DNA of 64,000 bases from MR-S7 sp000400995 (GTDB taxonomy: Bacteria > Pseudomonadota > Gammaproteobacteria > Burkholderiales > Burkholderiaceae_C): contig NZ_CP152342.1 in NCBI RefSeq assembly GCF_045291395.1, positions 1,550,001-1,614,000 of the forward strand, written 5' to 3'. Made by a program: the position numbers and the translations under genes. The notes under the pieces are model-generated. The model was not told where the DNA came from, ran no database searches, and was given only the letters and a program-made list of their open reading frames with translations. Shown here one piece after another: positions 35,246 through 43,659 of this stretch; the first letter of the stretch is position 1, and each line of letters opens with the position of its first letter.

Positions 35246-37168
35246 ATGACGCCCGACCAGCCCGTGGGTGAGGTGCCCGAAGGAGCCCGCTCCGCGGCTT
35301 TGCCGTGGCATGCGCGCATCGACGTGCCGCTTACCCTGCTGATCGTGCTGGTGTGCGGCGCCCTCATCGCCGGGCTTTGGCTGACCACGCTGCAGCGCAT
35401 CCTGTCCGAGCGCGAGCAGGCGGTGGCCGCGGCGATGAAGTCCAACTCCAACCTGGCCATCGCCTTTGAGCAGCAGGTGTTCCGCACGCTGAAGTCCGCC
35501 GAGCAGGTGGCCGCCTTCGTGCGCGAGCAGTACCGGCGGGAGGGCTCCAGCATCGACCTGGGGCAGTGGGTGATGCAGCACGTCATCCGCGAGTCGATGT
35601 TCAACATCGTCAGCGTGGTGGACGCCAGCGGCGCCATCGTCAGCAGCAGCCTGCCGACGGGACACGTGAACTATGCCGACCGTGCCTTCTTCCAGGCGCA
35701 GCAGCGCGCCGAGAGCGACGAGCTGTACGTGAGTGCGCCGGTGCTCGGCCGCGTGACGGGCCGCTGGCAGATCCCCATGTCCATGCGCATCACGCGGCCC
35801 GACGGCGGCTTCGGCGGCGTGGTGGTGGTGTCGGTCGATCCGGTGAACTTCACCGACTTCTACCGCCAGGCCGACCTGGGCGGCCAGGGCCTGCTGGAGC
35901 TGGCGGGCACCGACGGCATCGTGCGCGGCCGCAAGACCGGCGGGCAGGCCAGCTTCGGCGGCGACGCGCAGGGCCTGGCGTGGTTCCAGCGCCAGGCGTT
36001 CGATTCCGAGGGCGGCTTCGTCGACGGCGGCGAGGGAGTGGATGGCGTGGCCCGCATCCTCAGCTACCGCGCCGTGGCTGGCTACCCGCTGATGGTGGCC
36101 GTGGGCACGGCCTACGACGACGAGATGGCGCCCGTGCTGCAGCGGCGCGCCGTGTACCTGGTGATGACGGCCTGCGCCAGCGTGGCGCTGCTGGTCTTCG
36201 CCGCCGTGCTGATCCTGGTGCTGCGGCGCCAGCGCGCCGTGGCCGATGCGCTGCGCACCAGCGAGGCGCTGTTCCGCGCCACCTTCCACCAGGCGGCCAT
36301 GGGCATCGCGCACATCGCACCGGACGGACGCATCCTGGGCGCCAACGACAAGTTCTGCCGCATGCTGGGCTACAGCGGCGACGAGCTGCGCAAGCGCACG
36401 GTGTTCGAGCTCAGCGACATGGACCGGCGCGAAGAGGCGCGGCAGTTCCTGGCGCACCGGCTGTCCGCCCACGCGGCGGTCTTCTCGCCAGAGATGGAGA
36501 AGACCTACCGGCGCAAGGACGGCACGGTGCTGTGGGTATGCGAGGCGCTCGGCGTGGTGCGCGACATTCAGGGGCGGCCCGAGTTCCTGGTGGCCGTTAC
36601 GCAGGACGTCACGGCCCGCAAGGACCTGGAGGCGCGCCTGTCGCACGACGCGCTGCACGACGCGCTCACCGGGCTGCCCAACCGCGTGATGTTCCATGAC
36701 CGGCTCTCGCAGGTGCTGGAGTCCGCACGCCGCTACGGCCGCCGCGCGGCGGTGCTGTACATCGACCTGGACGGTTTCAAGGCCGTCAACGACAGCCGTG
36801 GCCATGCGGCCGGCGACGCCCTGCTGCAGCAGGTGGCGCGGCGCCTGGAGGACTGCGTGCGTGCGGAGGACACGGTCTCGCGCTTCGGCGGCGACGAGTT
36901 CGGCATCGTGCTGGCCACGGTGAACCGGGAGCAGGACTGCGAGACCGTCGCCCTCAAGGTCATCCAGGCCCTGTCGATGCCGTTCCAGTTGCAGGGCGAT
37001 GCGGTGAGCATCTCGGCCAGCGCGGGCGCGGCGCTCTACCCCCTGCACGGCACCGACGCCGAGACCCTGGTGGCCCACGCCGACCGCGCCATGTACGCGG
37101 CCAAGCACCTGGGCAAGAACCGCTTCAGCTGGGAGCCCTCGCCGCGCGGCAATGCGCAGCGGTTCTGA
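35246..37168 (+). CDS. Membrane diguanylate cyclase with Cache-like, PAS and GGDEF domains
   Basis: The 640-residue signalling protein makes cyclic di-GMP. The first membrane segment is at about 33-54 (LTLLIVLVCGALIAGLWL). A periplasmic Cache/PDC-like sensor covers about 60-290 (FNIVSVVDASGAIVSSSLPT). The second membrane segment is at about 297-320, a PAS domain at about 340-455 (LFRATFHQAAMGIAHIAPDG), and a GGDEF domain at about 465-630. The active motif RFGGDEFGIV has GGDEF at 548-552. The inhibitory I-site R-A-E-D precedes it by five residues, so product inhibition is likely. The start at 35246 follows GGAGAG; ATG at 35241 is out of frame. Confidence 0.92.
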   Translation: MTPDQPVGEVPEGARSAALPWHARIDVPLTLLIVLVCGALIAGLWLTTLQRILSEREQAVAAAMKSNSNLAIAFEQQVFRTLKSAEQVAAFVREQYRREGSSIDLGQWVMQHVIRESMFNIVSVVDASGAIVSSSLPTGHVNYADRAFFQAQQRAESDELYVSAPVLGRVTGRWQIPMSMRITRPDGGFGGVVVVSVDPVNFTDFYRQADLGGQGLLELAGTDGIVRGRKTGGQASFGGDAQGLAWFQRQAFDSEGGFVDGGEGVDGVARILSYRAVAGYPLMVAVGTAYDDEMAPVLQRRAVYLVMTACASVALLVFAAVLILVLRRQRAVADALRTSEALFRATFHQAAMGIAHIAPDGRILGANDKFCRMLGYSGDELRKRTVFELSDMDRREEARQFLAHRLSAHAAVFSPEMEKTYRRKDGTVLWVCEALGVVRDIQGRPEFLVAVTQDVTARKDLEARLSHDALHDALTGLPNRVMFHDRLSQVLESARRYGRRAAVLYIDLDGFKAVNDSRGHAAGDALLQQVARRLEDCVRAEDTVSRFGGDEFGIVLATVNREQDCETVALKVIQALSMPFQLQGDAVSISASAGAALYPLHGTDAETLVAHADRAMYAAKHLGKNRFSWEPSPRGNAQRF

Positions 37169-37173
37169 GGGAG

Positions 37174-37290
37174 TGCTATCGAATCAGGAGCTGGTCGCGC
37201 CTGCTATTCCAGGGTTCCCAAGGTGATGGGCACCACGGACAAGGACAGTCCAGCGCAGGCAGCTACGGTTCTGATAGCGCCTGCCCGCCG
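37174..37290. repeat. Interspersed repeat, inverted pair at the acyltransferase 3' end
   Basis: A degenerate minus copy lies at about 37174-37215 (GCTATCGAATCAGGAGCTGG) and a plus copy at about 37249-37290 (GTCCAGCGCAGGCAGCTACG). The plus copy lies inside the 3' end of the acyltransferase gene and encodes much of its C-terminal tail. Confidence 0.55.
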
Positions 37291-38358
37291 CCGCGGGAGC
37301 GCGTCGCGCCGGCGCAGGCCCCAGCGCTCCACCGTGTGGTACGACAGCGCAGCGAGCAGCAGCGAGACCGCCAGCCCCAGCACCACCACGGCGGGCCAGG
37401 GCAGGTCGGCGCGCAGGTAGCGCACCACCGGGTAGTGCCACAGGTACACGCCGTAGGACAGCCGGCCCAGCAGCACCAGCGCCGGTGCGCCCAGCGCCTC
37501 GTACACCGCGCCGCGGCGCTGCAGCACGGCCACCAGTACCAGCAGGGTGGCGCATTCCACCACCGTCATGCCCCAGACCATGGCGTTCATGTCGTCCCAG
37601 CTCTGGGCCATGAGCAGCGGCACGGCCAGCACCAGCCACATGCAATGCGCCAGCCGCTGGCGCAGCCAGAGGAACCAGGCCGGCTGCTCCAGCACCAGGG
37701 CGGCCAGCAGGCTGCCCATCAGCAGCCCCGTGGCGCGCGTGTCGAAGCGGAAGAACACCTCGTAGAACTGCTGGCCTTGCGCCACCCACAGCACGCGCCA
37801 GGCCCAGCCCAGCAGCCACAGCCCCAGCACCGGGCGCCACAGCTGCCCCGGCGGCGAAAAGCGCACCAGCAGCACGAGCAGCGGCGGCCAGGCGAGGTAG
37901 AAATGCTCCTCCACCGACAGCGACCACATGTGCAGCAGCGTGTCCGGGCTGTCGAAGAAGGCGATGCCGTAGTCCGCCAGGTAGAGCAGCGACACCAGCG
38001 CATCGGAATAGACGTGCGCCAGGCCGGGCCACAGCAGCGGCGCGAATGCGCAGTACGCCAGCAGGAACAGCGCCAGCGCCGGCATCAGCCGGTACAGGCG
38101 CCGGCGGCAGAAGCGCCAGTAGTCGATGCGGCCCTCGCGGCGCAGTTCCTGCAGCAGCAGCGAGGTGATGAGAAAGCCGCTGAGCACGAAGAACAGATCC
38201 ACCCCGTAGAACGCGCCGTCGAACATCGGCGCGTGTGCGTGCGAGAGGATCACCAGGACGATGGCCACGCCGCGCAGCCCGTCCAGCGCGGGGTTGTAGG
38301 GAAGGGCGGCCGGGCCGCCCGCATGAGGGGGATTGCTGTTGTTCTTGGTGTGCGCCAA
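37204..38358 (-). CDS. Acyltransferase 3 family membrane protein (OafA/YrhL type)
   Basis: The 384-residue integral membrane acyltransferase has about ten hydrophobic segments. The family motif LDGLRGVAIVLVILSHAHAP carries the conserved His, followed by GVDLFFVLSGFLITSLLLQE and FCRRRLYRLMPAL; SLSVEEHFYLAWP contains the second conserved region. These enzymes O-acylate cell-surface sugars or peptidoglycan. The last 30 residues (RRRAGAIRTVAACAGLSLSV onward) coincide with the interspersed repeat, so the ancestral C-terminus may have been replaced. A methyltransferase gene lies 124 bp upstream. Confidence 0.9.
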   Translation of the reverse strand: MAHTKNNSNPPHAGGPAALPYNPALDGLRGVAIVLVILSHAHAPMFDGAFYGVDLFFVLSGFLITSLLLQELRREGRIDYWRFCRRRLYRLMPALALFLLAYCAFAPLLWPGLAHVYSDALVSLLYLADYGIAFFDSPDTLLHMWSLSVEEHFYLAWPPLLVLLVRFSPPGQLWRPVLGLWLLGWAWRVLWVAQGQQFYEVFFRFDTRATGLLMGSLLAALVLEQPAWFLWLRQRLAHCMWLVLAVPLLMAQSWDDMNAMVWGMTVVECATLLVLVAVLQRRGAVYEALGAPALVLLGRLSYGVYLWHYPVVRYLRADLPWPAVVVLGLAVSLLLAALSYHTVERWGLRRRDALPRRRAGAIRTVAACAGLSLSVVPITLGTLE

Positions 38359-38482
38359 AACCTGAAACTCCGTTGACGGCGCCGGGCGCGCAGGTCCCGG
38401 CGAAGCGGCGGATTCTAGAGAAAATCAGGGTTTGCGCGGATTGCCAAGTGTTAATGGGACGATGTCCTACAGGGCGCCACGA

Positions 38483-39088
38483 TCAGGGCGCAGCGGACTC
38501 CAGGGCGAACAGCGGCACGTCGGCCCGGCGGCTCAGCCACACGCCGCCGCCCATCTCCCGCGCATGCTCCGACAGCCCCCGCCGGTACAGCGACGCGCGG
38601 TGGCGGAACAGGCGCGGGTCGGTCAGCGTCTCGTCGATGATGTCCTGCTCGTAGTCCTCGCGCGTGACCGCCTCCACGTACAGCGCGCCCTGGCACAGCC
38701 GGCCCAGGTTGGCCAGCGCGGCCTTCAGGTCGGCCGGGCCCAGGTAGGGCAGCACGCCCTGGCAGATGACGAAGTCGAAGGGCGCCGTGGCCCGGTAGTC
38801 GACCACCGAGCCGCGCTCCCAGCCGTAGCGCTGGCACAGGTAGTCGCTGTACTCCACGCCATGGTAGGCCGCGCCGGGAAAGTGCCGCTCCACCGCCTCG
38901 CGCCACAGGCCGATGCCGCAGCCCACGTCCAGCACGCGCCGCACCGGCACGCGCAGGTACTGCAGGTAGGCGCAGACGAAGTTGCCCAGCCGCTGCGTGT
39001 GCTGCGCGTCCACCACGCGGGTTTTCTTGTCGAAGTAGTAGCGCTGGTAATACGCCTCGTCGAACCATTCATCGCTTGCCGATTGCAC
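38483..39088 (-). CDS. Class I SAM-dependent methyltransferase
   Basis: The 201-residue protein has SAM-binding motif I VRRVLDVGCGIGLWREAVER and an acidic loop at motif II (YHGVEYSDYLCQRYG); motif IV FDFVICQGVLPYL is clear. The N-terminus WFDEAYYQRYYFDKKTRV resembles methyltransferases in small-molecule or cell-envelope pathways. The substrate is not determinable. It lies between the Dnr-like regulator and the acyltransferase on the same strand, 34 bp after the regulator gene. Confidence 0.85.
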   Translation of the reverse strand: MQSASDEWFDEAYYQRYYFDKKTRVVDAQHTQRLGNFVCAYLQYLRVPVRRVLDVGCGIGLWREAVERHFPGAAYHGVEYSDYLCQRYGWERGSVVDYRATAPFDFVICQGVLPYLGPADLKAALANLGRLCQGALYVEAVTREDYEQDIIDETLTDPRLFRHRASLYRRGLSEHAREMGGGVWLSRRADVPLFALESAAP

Positions 39089-39122
39089 GCTGGGCTTCTC
39101 CTGTTGAAGCAGCGAGTATCGG

Positions 39123-39866
39123 CTACAGGGGATGGCTGGCCAGGCGCGCGGCGTCGGGGATGTGGATGTCGCGCTTGTCGATGCGGATCAGCCCGGCCGA
39201 TTCCAGGTCGTGCAGCACGCGCGAGAAGTATTCGGGCGTGATGGACAGCCGCGAGGCGATGGTGGCCTTGCTCACCGGCAGCGACACGCTGCGCGCGCCG
39301 GGCGGGTGCGCCGCTGCCTGTGCGGCAGTGGCGGCCAGGGCCAGCGCGGCGGCGTCTGCGGCGTGCTCGGGCAGGGCGTGCAGCAGGTAGCCGATCACGC
39401 GCTGCGCACCGCTGTGCAGGGTGTAGGTCTGCACGTCATGCACCAGCCCGTGCAGGCGCCGGGAGATGCCGGCGAGCATGCGCATGGCAAAGCGCGGGTC
39501 GTTGCCGATCTCGCGCACCACGGCGTCCTTGCCGACGGACAGCAGCAGCGTGTCGGCCAGCGCCTGGGCGTTCACGATGTAGGGCTTGCCGGTGAACATC
39601 AGCGCCTCGGCGAAGCTGATGCCGGGGCCGGCCAGCTCGATCACCTTCTCCTGCCCCGAGGGCGAGAGCGCGAACAGCTTGACCTGGCCCGTCACCGTGA
39701 CGTGGAACTCCTCGCATGGCTGGCCCACGTGGAAGATGCCTTCGCCGCGCGCATAGCGCCGCAGGCGGCAGCCCGTGGCCAGGCGCTGCAGCTCGGGCAG
39801 CGTCATCTCCTGGAACAAGGGCAGGGCCGCGAGGTAGCGCGCGATGTCGAGGTGCGAAATATCCAT
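39123..39866 (-). CDS. Crp/Fnr-family regulator, Dnr/NnrR-like
   Basis: The 247-residue protein has an N-terminal cyclic-nucleotide-fold domain (LATGCRLRRYARGEGIFHVG) and a C-terminal winged helix (SVSLPVSKATIASRLSITPE, YFSRVLHDLESAGLI) whose recognition helix resembles Dnr/NnrR proteins. There is no N-terminal Fnr-type cysteine cluster, so it is probably a nitric-oxide-responsive Dnr type, not an oxygen-sensing Fnr. Its place at the end of the nir cluster supports control of denitrification. An Fnr/Dnr-type box 36 bp upstream of the start suggests autoregulation. An Ala-rich insertion sits at about residues 172-190. Confidence 0.86.
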   Translation of the reverse strand: MDISHLDIARYLAALPLFQEMTLPELQRLATGCRLRRYARGEGIFHVGQPCEEFHVTVTGQVKLFALSPSGQEKVIELAGPGISFAEALMFTGKPYIVNAQALADTLLLSVGKDAVVREIGNDPRFAMRMLAGISRRLHGLVHDVQTYTLHSGAQRVIGYLLHALPEHAADAAALALAATAAQAAAHPPGARSVSLPVSKATIASRLSITPEYFSRVLHDLESAGLIRIDKRDIHIPDAARLASHPL

Positions 39867-39901
39867 GCGCCGGATTGAAGGGGAATTCGCTCTGTACGTT
39901 C

Positions 39902-39915
39902 GTGACGTGCGTCAA
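39902..39915. promoter_or_regulatory. Fnr/Dnr-type box upstream of the regulator
   Basis: GTGACGTGCGTCAA matches TTGAC-N4-GTCAA at all but the first base. It lies 36 bp upstream of the regulator ATG and overlaps the last codons of nirN. Confidence 0.6.
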
Positions 39916-41498
39916 TGCGACGTGCCTTCGCTGCGCGTGATCTTGTTCCACACGTTGTATTTGCCCACCGGCTTCTTCATGGGCAGGCGCTTGACCTCCT
40001 GGAAGGTGGCGGCATCGAAGACGACGAGGGCGCCGTCCATCTCCCACACGCTGGCCAGGGCGTAGCGCCCGTCGCGCGTGAACTCGATGTGCGCCAGCGT
40101 CTTGCCCGGCTCGCGCACCTGGGCCACCGGCTCCAGCGTGCGCTTGTCGATGATGGTGAGCGTGTCCTTGGCGGCGGGGCTCATCATCGAATCCGTCCAG
40201 GCGTAGGGCGTGTCCTCGTGGCTGCGCATGAAGAAGCCGGGGCCGGGCGTCTTGAGGGTGCGCACGGTCTTCCAGGTCTTCATGTCGATCACGTCCACCG
40301 CGCCGCCGCCCAGGTTGGGGCTGGCCAGCACGGTGGTGCCGTCCCACGCGAAGGTGATGCCCGAGCCGAGGTGCGGCATGCCGGCGATGGGCAGATCGGC
40401 CACCTTGCGGCGGATGTCGAGGTTCACCACCTGGGCGCTGGCCGCGCCTTCGCCCTGCTTGGGGCGCGTGGCGCCGAGCACGTGGCGGTAGCTCTGGTCG
40501 AAGAAGAAGTCGTCCAGCGGCTCGCTCAGGGGCGTGCGGCGCACGCCCAGGTAGCCGGGCTTGGCGATTGCTTCGCCCATCTTGTAGTCGTGCACCAGGC
40601 CGTCGTGGATGGGCCCGGCCTGCGGGTCGTAGGAGATTTCCCAGATCTCGGGAATGTCCTTGAGCGCCACCACGAAGCTGTGGCGCGGCGTGGCGTCGTA
40701 GACGGCCGAGACGCGCGAACTGGCCTTGCCGTCGAGCGTGGCGGCGCCGTAGGTCTTGACCAGGTTGAGGTCGGCGTCGAACAGCGCCAGCGTGTGCGGC
40801 AGGTAGTTGGCGGCCATGACCCAGCGCCCGTCGCCGCTCACGGCCACGTTGCGCATGTTCAGGCCGGCGCGCACCTCGGCCACCACGGCCAGGCGCCACA
40901 GGTCGTATTTAGTGATCCAGCCGTCGCGCGAGCCGAAAAACACGTAGCGTCCGTCGGGCGTGAACTTGGGGCCGCCGTGCAGCGCGTAGCGGCTGGCGAA
41001 GCGCGTGATGACCTCGAAGCGGTCGCCGTCGAGCAGCGAGACGTGGTGGTCGCCGCCCTCGACGACGACGAACAGGTTCATCGGGTCGGCGTCCCACTTG
41101 GGCTTGACGGGTTCGTCGGCCGGCAGGGGCGTGAAGCTGCGCGAAGCGCGGATGTCGGCCTCGCCCCAGCGCGGCGCGGGCACCACGGGCGTGCGCACCC
41201 AGGCGGCCAGGGCGGCGATTTCGTCCTGCGTGAGCTGGTCCGCGAAGCCGGGCATCTGCGTCGCCGGGCGGCCTTGCTGGATCACGCGCAGCACCTCGGC
41301 GGGGCGCGTGCGCTCCAGGCTCTCGGGCAGCAGCGCCGGCCCCATCAGGCCGGTGCGCTGTGCGCCGTGGCACACGGCGCAGTGCTGCTGGTACAGGGCG
41401 GGGGCGTCGGGCTTGGCGGGCGCCGGGGCCTGGGCCAGCGCGGCAAGGGAGGCGAGGGCGGTAACGGCGGCAAGCAGGGGGCGGAGGGTTTTATGCAT
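39912..41498 (-). CDS. nirN: NirN, cytochrome c / d1-type protein of heme d1 maturation
   Basis: NirN is a periplasmic paralogue of nitrite reductase that catalyses the last oxidation of dihydro-heme d1. The 528-residue protein has a signal peptide (MHKTLRPLLAAVTALASLAA, cut near ALAQ), a heme c site CAVCH near residue 40, and a C-terminal d1-type beta-propeller (FVVVEGGDHHVSLLDGDRFE, YVFFGSRDGWITKYDL). The short cytochrome domain and sequence distinguish it from NirS at 46.3 kb. It overlaps nirJ by eight bases and ends at the regulator's box. Confidence 0.88.
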   Translation of the reverse strand: MHKTLRPLLAAVTALASLAALAQAPAPAKPDAPALYQQHCAVCHGAQRTGLMGPALLPESLERTRPAEVLRVIQQGRPATQMPGFADQLTQDEIAALAAWVRTPVVPAPRWGEADIRASRSFTPLPADEPVKPKWDADPMNLFVVVEGGDHHVSLLDGDRFEVITRFASRYALHGGPKFTPDGRYVFFGSRDGWITKYDLWRLAVVAEVRAGLNMRNVAVSGDGRWVMAANYLPHTLALFDADLNLVKTYGAATLDGKASSRVSAVYDATPRHSFVVALKDIPEIWEISYDPQAGPIHDGLVHDYKMGEAIAKPGYLGVRRTPLSEPLDDFFFDQSYRHVLGATRPKQGEGAASAQVVNLDIRRKVADLPIAGMPHLGSGITFAWDGTTVLASPNLGGGAVDVIDMKTWKTVRTLKTPGPGFFMRSHEDTPYAWTDSMMSPAAKDTLTIIDKRTLEPVAQVREPGKTLAHIEFTRDGRYALASVWEMDGALVVFDAATFQEVKRLPMKKPVGKYNVWNKITRSEGTSH

Positions 41499-42710
41499 GG
41501 GCGATCTCGATGGTGCGGCGCGCGTGCTTCTTCACGGGCGCCTCGAAGGGCGTGCTGGCGGCGCCCACCTCGGCATCGCCGAGGTAGCAGCCCGGGTCCT
41601 CGAACCATGGGTTGCCGGTGAGCTGCTGGGCGCGCACGCGCGTGTTGCCGTTGCAGATGGCAAGGTACTGGCACGCCGCGCAGCGGCCCTGCACGGGGCG
41701 CGGGCGCTGCTTCAGGCCGGCCATGAGCGGGTCGCTGGTGTCGTTCCAGATCTGCGAGAACGGGCGCTCGCGCACGCTGCCCAGGTCGTGGTGCCACCAC
41801 ATGGTGTCGGGGTGGACGTGGCCCAGGTTGTCGATGTTGGCCACCATCTGGCCGCTGGCGTTGCCGCCCCAGGCCACCAGGCGCTGGCGCAGTGCGCCCT
41901 CCCACTGCGGCAGGCGTTGGCGCACCCATTGCAGCAGGTAGGGGCCGTCGGCGTCGTTGTTGCCGCTCACGTAGTCGTCCAGGCTGCCGGCCTGGGCGGC
42001 GGCCCAGGCGTGGTCGAACAGCAGGTCCATGGCGGCGCGCGTGGCCTGGTGGTGCGCATCCTTGTCGCGATGGATATTGCCGCGCCCGGCGTAGTTCAGG
42101 TGCGAGAAGTAGAACTTGTTGGCGCCCTCGTCCTGCATGAGCTGCAGCAGCGCGGGCAGGTCGTGCGCGTTCAGCGCCGTCATGGTGAAGCGCAGGCCCA
42201 CCTTGACGTTGTGCGTGGCCAGGTGGCGGATGGCGGCCAGGCTGCGGTCGAACGCGCCGTCGAGGCGGCGGAACTTGTCGTGCGTGGGCTTCAGCCCGTC
42301 GAGGCTGATGCCCACGTAGTCGAAGCCCGCGCCCGCGATGCGCGCGGCCAGGGGGCGTCGATCAGCGTGCCGTTGGTCGAGAGACCGATGTAGAAGCCCA
42401 GGTCGCGTGCGCGCGCGGCGATCTCGAACAGGTCGGGCCGCAGCAGCGGCTCGCCGCCCGAGAGGATGAGCGCGGGCACGCCGAAGGCCTTCAGGTCGTC
42501 CATCACCGCGAAGACTTCCGGCAAGGACAGCTCGCCCGCGTAGTCGTGGTCGGCCGAGAGCGCGTAGCAGTGCTTGCAGGTGAGGTTGCAGCGGCGGATC
42601 AGGTTCCAGATGGCCACGGGGCCGCGTGCGTGGCGCTCGCGCGGCGTGGGGTATTGGCCGGTGGCTTGTGCCTGGGCGAGTTCGCGCAGGTACTGGCTGA
42701 TGCGGAACAT
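41491..42710 (-). CDS. nirJ: NirJ, radical SAM heme d1 synthase, frameshifted
   Basis: Radical SAM enzyme that removes two propionate groups in heme d1 synthesis. From the start at 42710 the first part reads MFRISQYLRELAQAQATGQY, then the radical SAM cluster motif CNLTCKHCY and the glycine motif LSGGEPLLRPD. At the five-G run (42351-42355) the frame is lost after STNGTLIDAP. The continuation LAARIAGAGFDYVGISLDGL and the rest, ending with an auxiliary cluster region (CAACQYLAICNGN), lie in the other frame. One more G restores a normal protein of about 405 residues. All other genes of the pathway are intact, which favours sequence error. Confidence 0.9.
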
Positions 42711-42713
42711 GGT

Positions 42714-43193
42714 TCAGTCCTTTAATCGGAGGCCGGTCTTTTTCAGGATGGCGGTGGAATACAGGATGTCGTGGCCACGGCAGGCATCGCCCAGCAGCGC
42801 GGCGATCTCGCTGGCCTGCTGCGCCACGCTTTCGCGGCTGGTGCCGTGCAGCATGGCGAACAGGTTGTAGGGCCAGCCGGGCAGGTGGCGCGGGCGGCGG
42901 TAGCAGTGGCTCACGCCCGGCAGGGCGGCCACGCGCGGGCCGAGCGCGGCCACCTGTTCGTCGGCCACGTCCCAGACGCTCATGCCGTTGGCGGTGTAGC
43001 CCAGGCGGTAGTGGTTGGGCACGGCGCCGATGCGGCGCACCAGGCCCTGGGCCAGCATGTGTTCCAGGCGTTCGCGCACCTGCTCGCCGGGTACGCCGAG
43101 CATGGCGCCCACGGCCTCGTAGGGGCGCGCCACCAGGGGCAGTCCGCCCTGGGTAGCGGCGATCAGCGCGCGGTCGAAGGCATCAAGCGCCAT
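42714..43193 (-). CDS. nirH: NirH, siroheme decarboxylase subunit
   Basis: The 159-residue protein is of the AsnC/Lrp-like fold shared by NirD, NirL, NirG and NirH, which decarboxylate siroheme to 12,18-didecarboxysiroheme. It begins MALDAFDRALIAATQGGLPL. The helix-turn-helix-like part is VRERLEHMLAQGLVRRIGAV, then YRLGYTANGMSVWDV and the conserved PGVSHCYRRPRHLPGWPYNL. The start at 43193 is chosen by family length. It overlaps nirG by 11 bp and is 3 bp from nirJ. Confidence 0.88.
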   Translation of the reverse strand: MALDAFDRALIAATQGGLPLVARPYEAVGAMLGVPGEQVRERLEHMLAQGLVRRIGAVPNHYRLGYTANGMSVWDVADEQVAALGPRVAALPGVSHCYRRPRHLPGWPYNLFAMLHGTSRESVAQQASEIAALLGDACRGHDILYSTAILKKTGLRLKD

Positions 43194-43659
43194 GGGATGC
43201 TCCTGCGAGGGGCAGCGGAGGCAGGCGCAGTTCCACGAAATACTCCTCCTCCTTGGGAAACGCGTGCACGGGCAGGCCCGTGGTGGCCTCGATGCGCGCG
43301 AGCGCGTCGGCCGCCTGCGCGGGGGATTCGGCGGCCACGACGAACCACATGTTGAGCGCATGCGTGCGCCGGTAGTTGTGCGCCACTTCTGGAAAGGCGT
43401 TGACGGTGGCAGCCACGGCGCCGAAGCTTTCCTCGGGTACGGCGATGGCGGCGAGCACGAACTGGCCGCCCGCGCGCTCGATCTGGAACAGCGGGCCGAA
43501 GCGCGTGAGCACGCCCTGCGACAGCAGGCGCCGCAGGCGCACCAGCACCCGCTCCTCGGTGCAGCCCAGCGCGGCCGCCACGGCGGCGAAGGGGCGGTCC
43601 ACGAGCGGAAAGCCGCCGTGCAAGTGGTCCACCAGGAGTGCGTCGTCAGGGCTCAACAT
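43183..43659 (-). CDS. nirG: NirG, siroheme decarboxylase subunit
   Basis: The 158-residue NirD/L/G/H family member starts MLSPDDALLVDHLHGGFPLV, with EERVLVRLRRLLSQGVLTRF and FPEVAHNYRRTHALNMWFVV. In this copy the RRTHALNMW region replaces the PGWPYNL of NirH. It overlaps nirDL by 14 bp and nirH by 11 bp. The order nirDL-nirG-nirH matches other cd1-type denitrifiers. Confidence 0.88.
   Translation of the reverse strand: MLSPDDALLVDHLHGGFPLVDRPFAAVAAALGCTEERVLVRLRRLLSQGVLTRFGPLFQIERAGGQFVLAAIAVPEESFGAVAATVNAFPEVAHNYRRTHALNMWFVVAAESPAQAADALARIEATTGLPVHAFPKEEEYFVELRLPPLPLAGASHGA

Noticed and set aside
38451..39068. Overlapping 205-codon frame beside the methyltransferase
   Set aside because: It is another frame of the same DNA, without SAM motifs, while the chosen frame has clear methyltransferase motifs.
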